Source: Synaphobranchus kaupii
Taxonomy: Eukaryota > Chordata > Actinopteri > Anguilliformes > Synaphobranchidae
Length of the DNA: 64,000 nt
Direction of reading: 5' to 3'
Assembly: GCA_029718625.1 (NCBI GenBank)
Contig: CM056376.1
Location: forward strand, 118,591,906-118,655,905
A program made the translations under genes and the position numbers. Under the pieces are notes generated by a model. That model saw only the letters and a program-made list of their open reading frames with translations. It was not told where the DNA came from and did no database searches. This document shows positions 1 to 11,690 of this stretch, in pieces; position 1 is the stretch's first letter; each line of letters opens with the position of its first letter.

Positions 1-407
1 CAACCTGACGGCCAGCATGTTCGACCTCTCCGCGAAAGACAAGCCGCGCTCCGCCTTCGGCAAGCTCAAGGACCGCATGACGGGCAAGAATCGCGGGGAC
101 GCCGAGTCGGCCTCCGCCATCGTCCCGGGGGGCTACGCCGTCCTGTCGGGCGGCGGGAGGCGCATCTCCGGGGAGGAGGATGCGGAAGACGACGAGGGCC
201 GGCGGAGCAAGGTGAAGAGCTTCTTCCTCAAGGGCAAGTTGCGCAGGTCGTCGGACGTGCAGTCCAGCACGTCGCTGGCCTCCGAGTGCAGTGGGGCCTC
301 GTCTCCTGGGGGGAGCCTCAGCCCCACCGCGGGCGTCAGCATGCTGGTGTCGGACCTCTCCAACTCCCCCAGCGAGAACAGCAACCACCCGGCCGACAGC
401 AGCCCCG
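1..407 (+). CDS. rab11fip5: Rab11 family-interacting protein 5 (class I FIP), internal exon, 5' part outside window
   Basis: Open from base 2 (reading N-L-T-A-S-M-F-D-L) to a GT donor at 408-409, phase 1. The stretch MFDLSAKDKPRS, followed by the region around ESASAIVPGG and the basic segment KVKSFFLKGKLRRSS, is what I recognise from RAB11FIP5 (Rip11/Gaf-1) just after its N-terminal C2 domain. Class I FIPs are Rab11 effectors: the C2 domain binds phosphoinositides and the C-terminal helix binds Rab11/Rab25, directing recycling-endosome and apical traffic. Most of this exon is Ser/Gly/Pro-rich and probably disordered. The C2-encoding exons must lie upstream of the window. ATG 17-19 is an internal Met, not the start. 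FIP1 is the closest alternative, but FIP5 is supported by the next exons and by sfxn5 as downstream neighbour. Confidence 0.85.
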
Positions 408-566
408 GTGAGAGGCCCAGGGGAGGTGGGGCATAGGCAGTGCGGAGCTTACATTTAGTGAGCACTTTAATGGGGCCTACCCCTTGCATATATACACATG
501 TGTCTTTGCCATGTGTATAGCTTAACATTTTGGTACATCCAAACAAATTCTTTTTTTTCTTTCTTT

Positions 567-594
567 CTCTCTCTCTCTCTCTCTCTCTCCCTCT
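567..594 (+). repeat. CT microsatellite serving as polypyrimidine tract
   Basis: A TTTC/CT repeat about 28 bases long ends some 16 bases before the acceptor AG at 610-611 of the next rab11fip5 exon. It therefore doubles as the polypyrimidine tract. Confidence 0.85.
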
Positions 595-611
595 CGTGTC
601 CCCCCTAACAG

Positions 612-1215
612 TGCACCCTGTCCAGCCTACCCCCAAGCTGATGACCCACAAGAGGGCATTCAGCGACGAGGCCAGCAGGATCACCGTGGCCCTGCCCAGG
701 CCCCGCGCCGTGGAGACGCTCCGGGCACAGAACGGGGCCCTGTCCCGCTCCTCGCTCTGCATCAACGGCATCCACGTGTACGGGGCCGAGGCCCTGGGGC
801 CCAGTAGCGGCAGCACCCTGCCCGCCACTCTGGGACTGCTCCAAAAGTGCGCCCCACTCTCGCGGTCACTCCAGAACCTCGCCCGCCGGGCCGATGACCC
901 CCGAAGAAGCCCCGGCACCGCCCGCCGCTGGTCTTTTGACCGGGCCGGGAAGGAGGAGAAGGCGGCCGCCGCCGCCGACGCCTCCTTCGGCCAGCCTTTG
1001 GAGGCCGCCGTGCCGACTGTTTCCACGGCGACGGCGGGGCCAGATTCAGCCGGCGAGGGTAAGAAGCAGAAGAGGAATATATTCTCCCATGGCAGGAGCG
1101 AGTCGGCAGGGAAGGGCTCAGACACGCCCAAGGCAGAGCAGGGGCAGACCCCACACGTTCCTGAGGAGCGATACAAGGGATGGTTCAGTGCCAAGGACAC
1201 ACAGAACAAGCCAAG
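612..1215 (+). CDS. rab11fip5: rab11fip5 exon: Ser/Pro-rich linker
   Basis: Acceptor AG 610-611 follows a long pyrimidine tract; donor GT is 1216-1217. Phase 1 in and phase 2 out, so the codon split with the previous exon gives Val. It encodes LMTHKRAFSDEASRI, RSSLCINGIHVYG and GWFSAKDTQNKP, which match the FIP5 linker (KRTYSDEA, SRSSLCVNGSHIY and WFGLREAKDPTQKP as I recall the human protein). The SER residue in KRAFSDEA sits in a basic-context site of the kind phosphorylated in FIPs, but this is inference. An antisense open frame across this GC-rich exon is a by-product of base composition. Confidence 0.85.
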
Positions 1216-1660
1216 GTGAGCATGACTGACTCCTGTCTCCAGTCTGCACTCTACAGGACAGCCAAGCACAAATCTATTGCTGCACCATCATGATGTGATT
1301 TAATATAAACAGTGTGTTAGTATTAGTTTTATTATTATAATTAGCTAAATAAATATAGTGTTTTTATATTGAATAGTTTATGCATAATATCCATTTTCAC
1401 TGAGCACTTGCACTCAATTTATCTGGTAGAACAAATGAATTGCTTGATTGGTCACGTAAAATAATACTAAACTTACTGTATTTGTTCCAGATTGGTATGC
1501 ATCCCTAGGTAGCACATCATATTCATACTAATGCTGAGTATTCTGGCCCAAAATGGTTTGCCCTGGTGCTACCCAATAAGGGATGTTCAGAGAGCATATC
1601 ATTCTCCTCTATGACATCGGGTATTGGATTCAGGTCGTGTCCATTTGATGTTACAGGGAA

Positions 1661-2060
1661 CACTGCAAAACATTTCTGTCTTATAAGTGTTTTAGTCTTG
1701 TAATGAGACTTAACATCTTATTTTTCTCTCTCGTAGAAAATATTAGCTTGTTTTAAGTTACATAGTAAATTGCAAAACAATCTCACCTCATCGGCAATCT
1801 TTTTGTCTTATTTAGCAAAAAAATTAAAAATCCTTTAGCCGAGAAAAGATATAAATGCGCCCTAATATTACATTTTCTCTTTAAATATATCAGAATGAAG
1901 TTTTTCAGTTTATTATTCACACTCAACTGAGTACTGTGCATGCAATATATAAATATGAATGCACACTTCACGATATACAAGTTATTTCATGAGCAAAAAC
2001 CACATTTCAGTAGCTAAGTATTACCTATCAGCCACTGATTCCTTTTTTCGTGTTTTGCAG
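1661..2060. mobile_element. Possible CACTG-ended miniature transposon
   Basis: The left end starts CACTGCAAAACA. The right end reads TGTTTTGCAGC, sharing the 10-base inverted CTGCAAAACA. The interior has runs such as TTTTGTCTTATTTAGCAAAAA, typical of a common teleost element. The right terminus is degraded and the target duplication is unclear, so the boundaries are tentative. Confidence 0.35.
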
Positions 2061-2459
2061 CATGATTACATTACGGCGTCTTTACTACCGTTTTAAAAAT
2101 AGCAAGTTCACTAGGGTGTCATTTTTGGAAAAATGTTTCACTACCTGAGAAGGTGAAAGTGGAAGTGATTTCCTATTATACTATAGGTATCATGACAGCA
2201 TCATACAGATTTGTATTGTTAAGGCTCTTTATATTTTAAGTTGCCTCAACATAGATTAGTCTATCATATGCAATGCCTGCCTGAGTTTCAGTGATATGGG
2301 AAGGTGATTCTAAAATTCTTATGGGAGAAAAACATGAGGTTATATCATATTATATGTAGAGGTTATATCATCCTATTGTGGTTCCAGCATACAAAATGGT
2401 TGGGATTTTGATGGATGCAGTCCCCTTGAATTGCCTTTTCCTAATATAGAAACCTCATT

Positions 2460-2507
2460 AATTTTGTGCCAGTTCCACTCTCCGAGCAGTGGAACTGGCA
2501 CAAAATT
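2460..2507. repeat. Perfect 20-bp inverted repeat (hairpin)
   Basis: Arms 2460-2479 and 2488-2507 are exact reverse complements (AATTTTGTGCCAGTTCCACT and its complement) around an 8-base loop. It is not part of any element that I can identify. Confidence 0.85.
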
Positions 2508-3110
2508 TCGGCAAAAATAAATTGCTGTTGTAGGTGCCATTTTAAATTTCTGTATTATGTCACATGTTCTCTATTATAATTGGGAACAGATCATACCATC
2601 TACATTTGTTTTAATTTTATGGACTCCTCTTTTTCAAGAAAAAGAAATAATTGGGAATGGGGAAAAAACTTTTAAGCACAACGAGAGGTATTTTTAGCAA
2701 AGACATTATCTATATTTGAAAGACGAAGATTACTTGCAAATATCAGTTGAATGCTTTCACATTTATCTTGAAAAAACACTTATTTGAACTACATTTTTGA
2801 GTTAAAAAATTATAATTTGCATGAAGTTTTTGTGATATTTTTTTATTTTTTCAAATCAATTGTTTTTGCTTACAATTTTTTTCTTCATTTACATTTTTTA
2901 GAATTGCTTATTTTATAGCGCCTATTCTTGTAGCACTAAATTGACACCATATTGGAGAATTTCAGCTGTATTTTCTGACTGATTATCAGCCCAGAAGTTT
3001 TGTTAGTGACCTTTTTAAATGATAAATTATAATATTTCCTTTGAAAGTCCTGTAAAATTCCCTTTGACACAGAACTAACTGTGAGGACCATGTTTGCCTT
3101 CCCTCCACAG

Positions 3111-5981
3111 CCAGGAAGTGTCTCCTATGGTAGAAACCAGCGCAGATGCACCCTGTCACACTTCACCTTGCTCCCCCAATCACTGGCCGGCTTGCCCCTC
3201 CCCTGCTTCTGCTTCACCGGGCAGTGGGCATAATGCTAATCCCTTCACCCCCTCCCCCGCTACCCCACCCATATCTCCCTCTAACCCCTTCCTCACCCGT
3301 CTGCAGTGCAACCCCTTCTATGAGGAGCTCCTAGCTGACCAGGCGCTAAAATCCCCTGCTACTCCACCCCGACCCTCCAGCTCTCCCCCTTGGCCCTCCG
3401 TAGCAACCCATTCCTGGCCCTGTGCCTCCACCACCACCCCCAATGCTGTGCCTCAGAGAGCGTTTGTTCCTCAGAGGGAGCGCCCCATGGGTATGTCCCG
3501 ACAGAGGTCACTTCCTGCCCTACTCTCCAGAACGTCTAACTCCTCTCCCAACCCCTTCACCACACGCTCCCTATCTGAGAGCGGCTGCGAGTGGGACGAG
3601 TTGTTTGAAGCCTTCGCTACCAGCAGGTTGAAGTCACCGCGAGGCCCCAGCCACAGAAGGAACGGTGGCACCAAGGAGTGGCCTGTGGATGAGATTGCAG
3701 AGGAGATGGTGGCGAATGAGGCATTTGTCCCAGCCGGGAAAGTCCCGCCCCTTCCACCGCGGTGGCCTGTGAGGACTCCGGTGAAAGAGGGTCGCAGTGA
3801 CAGCTGGCTGGACCGGGCCCAGGAGCTAGCGGTGAAGAAGGAGGCATGCCTGCTGTCTCAGACAGACGCGGCTTCCATGCTACACCGCAAGGAAGGGGAA
3901 CGCAAGAGAAACGCCCCATGCTCATTCCAGGAGCTCCTTTCAGACCGCGAGCAGAAAGCCAAAGCGGCAGAACCACTCATGAAACCCTCCAACTCCGATC
4001 CATCGTCAAGGCACGTGCGCGAGTGTCCTGCGAAGGCTTTCCCCAGCAAGTCCTCAGCTTTGCAACACCAAGGGGGTCCGAGGGTGTCACGGTGTGACAT
4101 TGAGAGCTTAACTTGGAGCCACAGACTTCAACAGGGACAAACGTCTGGAGAACAAGGACACTACAATGAAACAGACCTGAGCAGCACACCTGAGTTCTTT
4201 GCCTTAGAAGTGCCTGAAGGATTAGATGACGAAGATTCCGCTAGCGCCTTTGTACAAGTGGAGGACAAGCTTCCTTCACTTTTGTCAGAAACATACAGTC
4301 ATAAATCAGATGCTCAAGGAGCTGAGACTCATTCCACTGACACTATCCCAACATACAGACCGCGTATGGCTAATCAGACGTCTCATGTCACTGCTGCTAA
4401 TGCTCTCGATCCTGTTCTTAATATTACCACTGTCCATCCAAGCACTACTAGCACCGAAATGATTGATTCAGAAGTTAACATACAAGTCCCCAATAAGAAC
4501 ATCTGTGATTCACAGCTTGCTAGTATTGGCTCTGCTCCTTCCGATTCCAGGATTGACAATGTCTTTGAGATAAACAACAACACAGACAAACATTTTGGCC
4601 TGTCTTTATCTGCTCTTGGACTCCTCCCTAACAAAGTGCACCCTAATAAATGCTCCAGTTTGACCTCAAAGACCTTCCAAAATTCCTCTACTACAGTGTC
4701 AGTGGACTGTGGCGATGCAAGTAGCTGCATGCCCGTTGCTCCTGGTCCAATTGTAGGATCACCATTTGGGATTAACAGAAATGCTGCTGAAGTTCTGGTC
4801 CTTGAGACAGATTTCTATATTTCTACAGAACCAGTGGAAGCTCCTCCTTCGGAGGTGCAGCATCCTCCTGGGACTCCTGTGGAAGGAAGTGTTTCTGGAC
4901 TTCCTTTCTCATCTCTGGCTGAAGCACAAATGGACGACACTCACTTGGGAAACACACACACGGGGAATGCTAATACAGGCGTCATTAGCAAAAAATGTTC
5001 CCAGGCAGAATCTCCACCCGGAGACCAAAAGACTGTTTCAGAGATACCCGGAAAGGCCTGGTCTGCAGAAGTGGGCCCAGGTGACACTTTTGAACTCTCT
5101 CCCATTGTCTTTAATGCTCTGTCCGGTGACTCACAACTCAGTGACATGTTTCAAGGAAATCTTAAAGAGGAACATGGACACTCAAACTTGAAAACATTGC
5201 ACAAAGTTTCCATAAATCATCTTAAGTGTGGCAGACCTTTGGCAAGCCATTGTCCAGAGACAAATGAGCCCAGAACTGTTTATGAACCAGGGACACTTAA
5301 CTCCTCTACTCTTGCTGAAGATAAAACCATTGGCGAAACCACAGAGAGTGAACATGTTCATCATCCTATGAATTCCACCACCAGTGAAGTTTCTGTGTTT
5401 TCAGACACAGAGGCAAAGGGTGGCTCTTTGTTGAAGGCTACATGCTCCCCAAATGATCCTTCTCTCGTTGAGCTATTGCCGGAGGATGGATGTGACAAGC
5501 AGGTAGTTAGCGAGCCGCCCCCCAAACCTCCCAGGCTTTACAACGAGTCCACAATAGTAGGTGAACACGTGAATGAGGGGCCTAAAACAAGCCAGGAGGC
5601 TGCATTTTGCAGGAAGGATGGGTGCGCAGAACCTGGTGTGGTGGAATACCCTCTCTCTGAAAGCATGCAGAAGATGAGCTTTGAGGATCTCCATGCCAAA
5701 GTGGCCCCAGGCTTGAGAAGTCAGACACAAGCCAGGCTCCCGCTGCATGGCTCCACTCCTCGGGCTCCTTCCGCCCCCTCCCCAGCAGCTAAAACTAATG
5801 CCCCGACTGCCCTCTTCCCCCTGCCCACCCTAATCACCCCCACTTTGAGGCCATCAGCAGGGACCACCCAGGCCACCGCAACCCCCTCCTCCACTGCTCC
5901 GCCTGTGAATGGCTCAGCGCGCACAGTTCTGCCCAAGGAGACATGTCCGGCTACCAGCTCCCTGTCCCACCAAAAGAGCAG
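3111..5981 (+). CDS. rab11fip5: rab11fip5 large symmetric exon with four NPF motifs (long-isoform exon)
   Basis: Acceptor AG 3109-3110 and donor GT 5982-5983 bound 2871 bases, exactly 957 codons, with phase 2 on both sides. It can therefore be skipped without changing frame. The protein is low-complexity and Ser/Pro/Thr-rich with no folded domain that I recognise. Four Asn-Pro-Phe motifs start at 3238, 3283, 3310 and 3550. NPF is the ligand of EH domains (EHD1/3, Reps1), and related FIPs use it for EHD binding. Near the C-terminal end (about 5515-5535) the run PPPKPPRL is a potential SH3 ligand. The exon parallels the large optional exon of RAB11FIP1 and of long FIP5 forms. An open frame that begins upstream at 3094 includes intron bases; translation enters from the previous exon. 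Confidence 0.8.
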
Positions 5982-6890
5982 GTGAGACCACATACAAATG
6001 CCCCGCTAAGGGGAGAGCCACCCACCCCCTCCCCTCTCCCTTTATAATTTTGCCCAATCCATCTATTTTGGCTATTGCATTCATTATGCATGACAATGAG
6101 CACACCGTACATTACATTGTCATCTGAAAATTCACAGTTGTAGATAGAGTGCTGCACAGGTTGTTAGCAAGTATTGTCTCTTGATATGAAAAAATACCCA
6201 GTTTGGGTATTGAACATATTTTACTCCAAGAGTCAGGGACTTCGGTAACACATCCCTCTACAGGAATTACTGTATGTTCTGTTACAGCTATTATAAAGAG
6301 TTGACAAAGAAGTAGAGCACAAACCATTGTATTTATTTGTAATAATCTGATATTTCTATGTACATATGTAATTACGCCAATTTTACAGTAATATTTGTTA
6401 ACACATATGGATCCCTGTTTCTGAAGGTCAGCACAGGTGAGTTTTGGCGGAAAAAGGAATAGGTATTCAAATTAAAAGGTCTAAACCATTTTAATGCAAT
6501 ATTACCTTCACAGAATCTCAATTTCATTTATATTTCAAAATCTAGTTTTTCCTTTTCTCATGTAAATCATGTTCACTTTCTCTTACATTTAGGTCCATAT
6601 TCCATGTTTGGTCTTGTGTTTTTATGCATTTTAATGGGATGTGCTATTGAGTAACATTTTATCTCGGATTCTTGTGTGATACTGATGTTTGGGTAAATTG
6701 GGTGTGTGCAGCATATCTGTCGCTTCCTGTCCTTTCTTTACGCTGTCGAATCATAGAACTGTTTGTGTGTGTTGAATTCAGCTGGCGAGGTGAGGGTCGG
6801 CGAATGATGTCGCACACCACTGGCTTCCCATTGCGGTGTGTTTCCCTTGTTTTTTTTGTAGCCAACCCTTTCACGCTGACCTGCTCTTAG

Positions 6891-6966
6891 AGACGAGGGG
6901 TCATTATAGAGACGGGGGGTCATTATAGAGACAGGGGGTCATTATAGAGACGGGGGGTCATTATAG
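6891..6966. repeat. 19-bp tandem repeat, 4 copies
   Basis: Four units of GAGACGGGGGGTCATTATA lie head to tail, differing only at one or two G-run positions. Confidence 0.9.
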
Positions 6967-7795
6967 AATCGATAACCGAAGCATGGGAGGGATTAGAAAA
7001 GTCGACCCCTGCTTGCACTGCTGTTTCTAACAGAGGAAAGACAAGCATACAGATATTTCGGCCAATAATCTGTCTGAAATTATTTAATTGCATCCAGGAA
7101 CATTGTGCTATTTGACCTATGGAGAAAAAAAGCCTTGTTTTATGGTTTTTGGCTCTTGATTGGATCTCATCAGGGTCCCCCTGAACACTTGTTGGGGTTG
7201 AGCGGCAGGAACAGAGATCAGTATGAGGGCATTATGCTCCTCTGTCCAATGACGGAGGCAAAGGTCCAGTGGTGGACTGCTCATTCCTTTAGCAGTTTGC
7301 TAAACACTGCATCGTCCTCTTCCAGAGATGAACATGCATAGTACAAAGTAGAGAATGGAAAGTTTAAAAAGGGTGAATAATTGTTAGGAAATGAATTCCA
7401 GTTCTGATGGTTACATCCCTTCCACTGCCTGTAAGCTTGGGGAACATCCATTTGGAAACACTTTTAAAAGTTTACAAATGTGGCCAGTGGCCTTACAACT
7501 GACTTAACCTGGAATTATACCATGTTCTATTCAATAAAGTTTGAATAGAAGGCTTTTTTCCTTTTGTGAAAATGCCACTTTTCCATCTGAGGGCTGTGTT
7601 GCGCTTTGTCAAACTGCTGTATTGTTCCCTGTTCTCTTGCCACATGGAGCAAAAGATGGAACATGTGCATGGCTGTCAATCAAGCGCTGGGTCTCTCTCT
7701 CCTTTCCCAGCACCTCAGCATCTTTCTGCCTGATCTACACTGGCTCAGCAACCTGCTTTTTCAATCACCAGACTGACCTTGTTTACTGACCCCCC

Positions 7796-8153
<358 letters not shown>

Positions 8154-8497
8154 GGGGCACTCCTGAATCATGGTTGAGCATTATCAGTGTGTTTTAACCT
8201 CACTCTGAACCTAATTCATGCATGCCATAATGTGACGTGACATTCCATGTCTTGGGAGTGCTGACTGAAGGTTTCTGTATTTATACAATCTGTCCTGTGA
8301 CTTACAAAAGATTCATTTTTATTCTGAACTTTTCTACTTGCAGTAGAAACTGTAGACTGTTGAAACAAACAAGTTCAATCTGTGGACCAAATCAAGCTAC
8401 TCTGTACTGAGCTTGGATGGGGTAATGGTAAGGTATCCATTTCCCAAACTTAACCTCAGTGACTGCCTCTCCACCCCTTTACCGGTTTCCCCTTCAG

Positions 8498-8642
8498 CCC
8501 CCACCCAGTGAAGCCACTGACCGCTTCAACCCTCCATGGAGAAAAGAAGCCAGAGGGCCGCTCAGTACTGGAGAAGCTCAAGTCCACCATTAACCCAGGG
8601 AGAGCATCCCAGCCAGTGGAGCCTGAGGGTCAGAGTAGCAAG
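8498..8642 (+). CDS. rab11fip5: rab11fip5 exon preceding the Rab11-binding region
   Basis: Acceptor AG 8496-8497, donor GT 8643-8644 (AAG|GTAGGC). The phase-2 entry completes a Ser codon and reads PHPVKPLTAST, then RSVLEKLKSTINPG. If joined directly to the exon ending at 1215 it gives NKPSPHPVKPL, which matches the canonical short FIP5 as I remember it. Joined to the 2871-base exon it gives the long form. The following exon(s) for the C-terminal Rab11-binding helix (the conserved YYHLTHDELI region) are not found between here and sfxn5 at 11951. The 500-N gap at 9761-10260 is the natural place for them. Confidence 0.8.
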
Positions 8643-8785
8643 GTAGGCATTGAAGCTGCTGTAGACATGGTGTACTGTTGGCTTAAGTGTGTTCGGCCCT
8701 TTAGAGCAAACTTATTTTGAAGTAGCTTTTCTGTCTTAAGGGTTTGACTCCACTTCATGGAAAATAACTGCAGCTTGATCTAGGA

Positions 8786-8972
8786 CACGGGTGGCAGTCT
8801 TGGAGAACCACAGTGTCCCTTGGTTTTTTGTTGTGTTTCAGCACCAGTGATTCATTTAAGTCGTTGATTGCCTAAAGAGTTTACACACCTTGTTCTCTGG
8901 CTGCTGATTGAAAGAAAACAGCAAATACCTGCAGACAGTATGGCCCTCCGGGACTGGAGTTCGACACCCCTG
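8786..8972. mobile_element. hAT-type miniature element (copy 1)
   Basis: The inner sequence and the right end (GAGTTCGACACCCCTG) match the element at 30875-31079. It is flanked by near-identical 8-base duplications, ATCTAGGA at 8778-8785 and ATCTAGAA at 8973-8980. An 8-base duplication is the hAT signature. The left terminus is mutated. Confidence 0.75.
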
Positions 8973-9092
8973 ATCTAGAACTTCATACAACAAAATAATA
9001 TATCCCAGGCAGTGTAAAATATACTTTCTAATACATTTAAAATGTACAGCCCATAATGCATAATATACAGTAATTTTCATATATTTCATATG

Positions 9093-9115
9093 TACACACA
9101 CACACACACACACAC
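9093..9115. repeat. CA microsatellite
   Basis: An AC dinucleotide run of about 11 units in the region downstream of the last visible rab11fip5 exon. Confidence 0.9.
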
Positions 9116-9704
9116 AAAAAGAATCTACACTATATGCAAAAAGCAACAAGATGTAGAAGTACAACAGTACTTTTCCTAATGCATGATGGATACCGACTTA
9201 TAATATTTTTCTTACATTTATCTTTTTTAATTAACTTACATGGTAATTGACCTCCTTTTTATTTTTATTACAAGGTCATATCCCATGCAAAAGAACAACT
9301 GGACTCCCTCCTCTTCATGTAGAACTCACTACTCCCAAGATCTGAATAGGCATAACCATTGTGGAAACAATCACAAATCACAGCATACAGTACATGCTGA
9401 GTTTGCGGCTCTATTTCCTAACTCAGTAGGCTGGTCGACTGAGACAAAGTGGCACTCTGCCTCAGAATTGCAAAATGCACATAAGTTTGTGGATTAGCAA
9501 AAAAATTGTGTTTAAAATTGAATACTCAGCTCTCATGATCTACCCATTTACAAAGGTCACATTTTTTATCAGCATTCCATGTAAAATGCAGATTCACACA
9601 CTATTGATTTTTAATTAATTTATCATGGGGCTCATAGTTCCAGGAGACTGGTCTCCCCTGTGTTGACTGTTGGTGCCGACTGTGAAATTGGGAAGCTAAA
9701 ACCA

Positions 9705-9760
9705 GTTGAAGGGTTTCTTCTCCTGACTTATTTTTCTTCTCCTGACTTATTTTTCCATAG
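9705..9760. repeat. Half of a hairpin element abutting the assembly gap
   Basis: The segment TTGAAGGGTTTCTTCTCCTG to CCATAG matches 53044-53079, the left half of the central palindrome of the Sleeping Beauty-like element at 51558-53646. A 22-base internal duplication (TTCTTCTCCTGACTTATTTT repeated) is added here. Sequence stops at the bases that lie next to the palindrome's axis. Confidence 0.75.
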
Positions 9761-10260
9761 NNNNNNNNNNNNNNNNNNNNNNNNNNNNNNNNNNNNNNNN
9801 NNNNNNNNNNNNNNNNNNNNNNNNNNNNNNNNNNNNNNNNNNNNNNNNNNNNNNNNNNNNNNNNNNNNNNNNNNNNNNNNNNNNNNNNNNNNNNNNNNNN
9901 NNNNNNNNNNNNNNNNNNNNNNNNNNNNNNNNNNNNNNNNNNNNNNNNNNNNNNNNNNNNNNNNNNNNNNNNNNNNNNNNNNNNNNNNNNNNNNNNNNNN
10001 NNNNNNNNNNNNNNNNNNNNNNNNNNNNNNNNNNNNNNNNNNNNNNNNNNNNNNNNNNNNNNNNNNNNNNNNNNNNNNNNNNNNNNNNNNNNNNNNNNNN
10101 NNNNNNNNNNNNNNNNNNNNNNNNNNNNNNNNNNNNNNNNNNNNNNNNNNNNNNNNNNNNNNNNNNNNNNNNNNNNNNNNNNNNNNNNNNNNNNNNNNNN
10201 NNNNNNNNNNNNNNNNNNNNNNNNNNNNNNNNNNNNNNNNNNNNNNNNNNNNNNNNNNNN
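9761..10260. other. Assembly gap, 500 N
   Basis: Exactly 500 N, probably a default size. The gap lies where the final rab11fip5 exon (Rab11-binding helix and 3' UTR) is expected, and begins at a hairpin-forming repeat. Confidence 0.98.
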
Positions 10261-11690
10261 GAAATTATTCTCGTGAATGTCAGTACTGATTCTGAAACCA
10301 AATTAGTACAGAAAATAGCATGTAAAATTCTGTGAAAATGTTTAGTAAAACAACTAAAAGTACCTAAGTATCTAATGATCAAATTTCACTGATCCGTGTC
10401 AATAATACTCCTGTCAATTATACACATTTTATTAGTTGTATTCAACACTTTTCTTCACATGTTATGCATAGGATACCTTCCAGAAGACAACAACCAAGGA
10501 CTTAATTCAATTTCTTGAGTCAAGTTCAGTGTTGCAGATTATGCTATTGCCAACCACAAGAGGGCTCTGCTGACTTCAAAATGGCCTTGTTTCTTTGTTA
10601 ATTTCCTGAGTCAAGATATTTCTACAAATTATTGATAATAATTATTGATAATTTTTTTTAAATAATTTCAATAATCCATAATTTCTTTGTATTAAATTTA
10701 TGTTTTTTTTTTTTAACAAAATTGAAAAACATGACAAGCAAAAAAAAAAACATTTTCAAAAAACTGAAATAAATCATTAAACAATGCTTTTACAAGCTCC
10801 TGTGCACATTATCCCTAGGTAATGTCAAATAGGGTGTATTAGACAGTACTGGGTCACTCAGCAGTTCTACTGGACTTCTGTGTTCATGAAAACGTGATCT
10901 GTCCCAATATATAGAAGCAGAAAATATTATTCCTCTGTCTTGCTCTAGGTTATGTGAATGACAAAAATTTGACAGGATAGCTTAAACTTTTCTCATAACT
11001 GGTTTTATGTGGATTCCTCAGTATTGCCCAGTTTCATGTGGTTGCAGTGAGAATTGAGTATACGTCATTGTTTTAGCTCCTGTCACACAAAAGTGGATTC
11101 CTAGTTCCTCTGGTATCAGTCGCTTGACTTACAGTTGGGGCTGCAAACAAAGTACCATGGTTGGAAGAGGTTGCCTCAGTTTAGTCAGACAAGATGACAC
11201 AGTAATATCCAGAATTCTTAACGTGTGGATTGCAGTTAAATATATGTTTAGAAATTAGTTCACTGTGAAAAAAAACTGTTTTCATTATTAACAATCAATG
11301 ACCAACCTTCTCAGATTCTTGTGTCTTGTCTCAGAGGTAGTGACTGCAAAATTTCAGTCATTTGCCAATTTACCTAAAATGCAAATATTTAGGTATTTCG
11401 TTTTTTTCACTATTCGTCTAATATATTTATGAATATGTCAACCATTTATGAATATCTACAGAATTCCCAGCTTCAGCCTGTATGGATTTTCACTTGCAAT
11501 TCTGTCAGCTTGATCATTGGGTCAAATATTTTAAGATGCCGTAAATAAAATACTGCATTATATAGCTATATCTTTAAATAGTTCTTAAATCCAACTCTTA
11601 ATTCACATACATCTCACTCCTTTGACAAATTACAAACGTGTTCGGAAACAATTCCAGCGCGCCCCAAGCTTCACGCTGAACTCTGCAGCG
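10261..11690. other. AT-rich spacer between rab11fip5 and sfxn5
   Basis: No exon that I can support. The stretch is AT-rich with poly-T and poly-A runs. If the gene continues, part may be rab11fip5 3' UTR, but I see no convincing stop or poly(A) arrangement. Confidence 0.5.

Larger units (their letters stand above)
1216..3110 (+). other. rab11fip5 intron, AT-rich
   Basis: This intron lies between the 612-1215 and 3111-5981 exons. It is AT-rich with many T-runs and no exon that I can support. It contains a probable miniature element (1661-2060) and a perfect 20-base hairpin (2460-2507). Confidence 0.75.

Noticed and set aside
133..1269. 378-codon open frame on the - strand
   Set aside because: It is antisense to two GC-rich rab11fip5 exons and crosses their intron, with no recognisable domain.
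9660..10382. Two ~210-codon frames across the N run
   Set aside because: Unknown bases only; nothing is encoded that can be read.
10548..10568. CTCF-like site CCACAAGAGGGCTCTG
   Set aside because: A single short motif match with no supporting context; also common in repeats.
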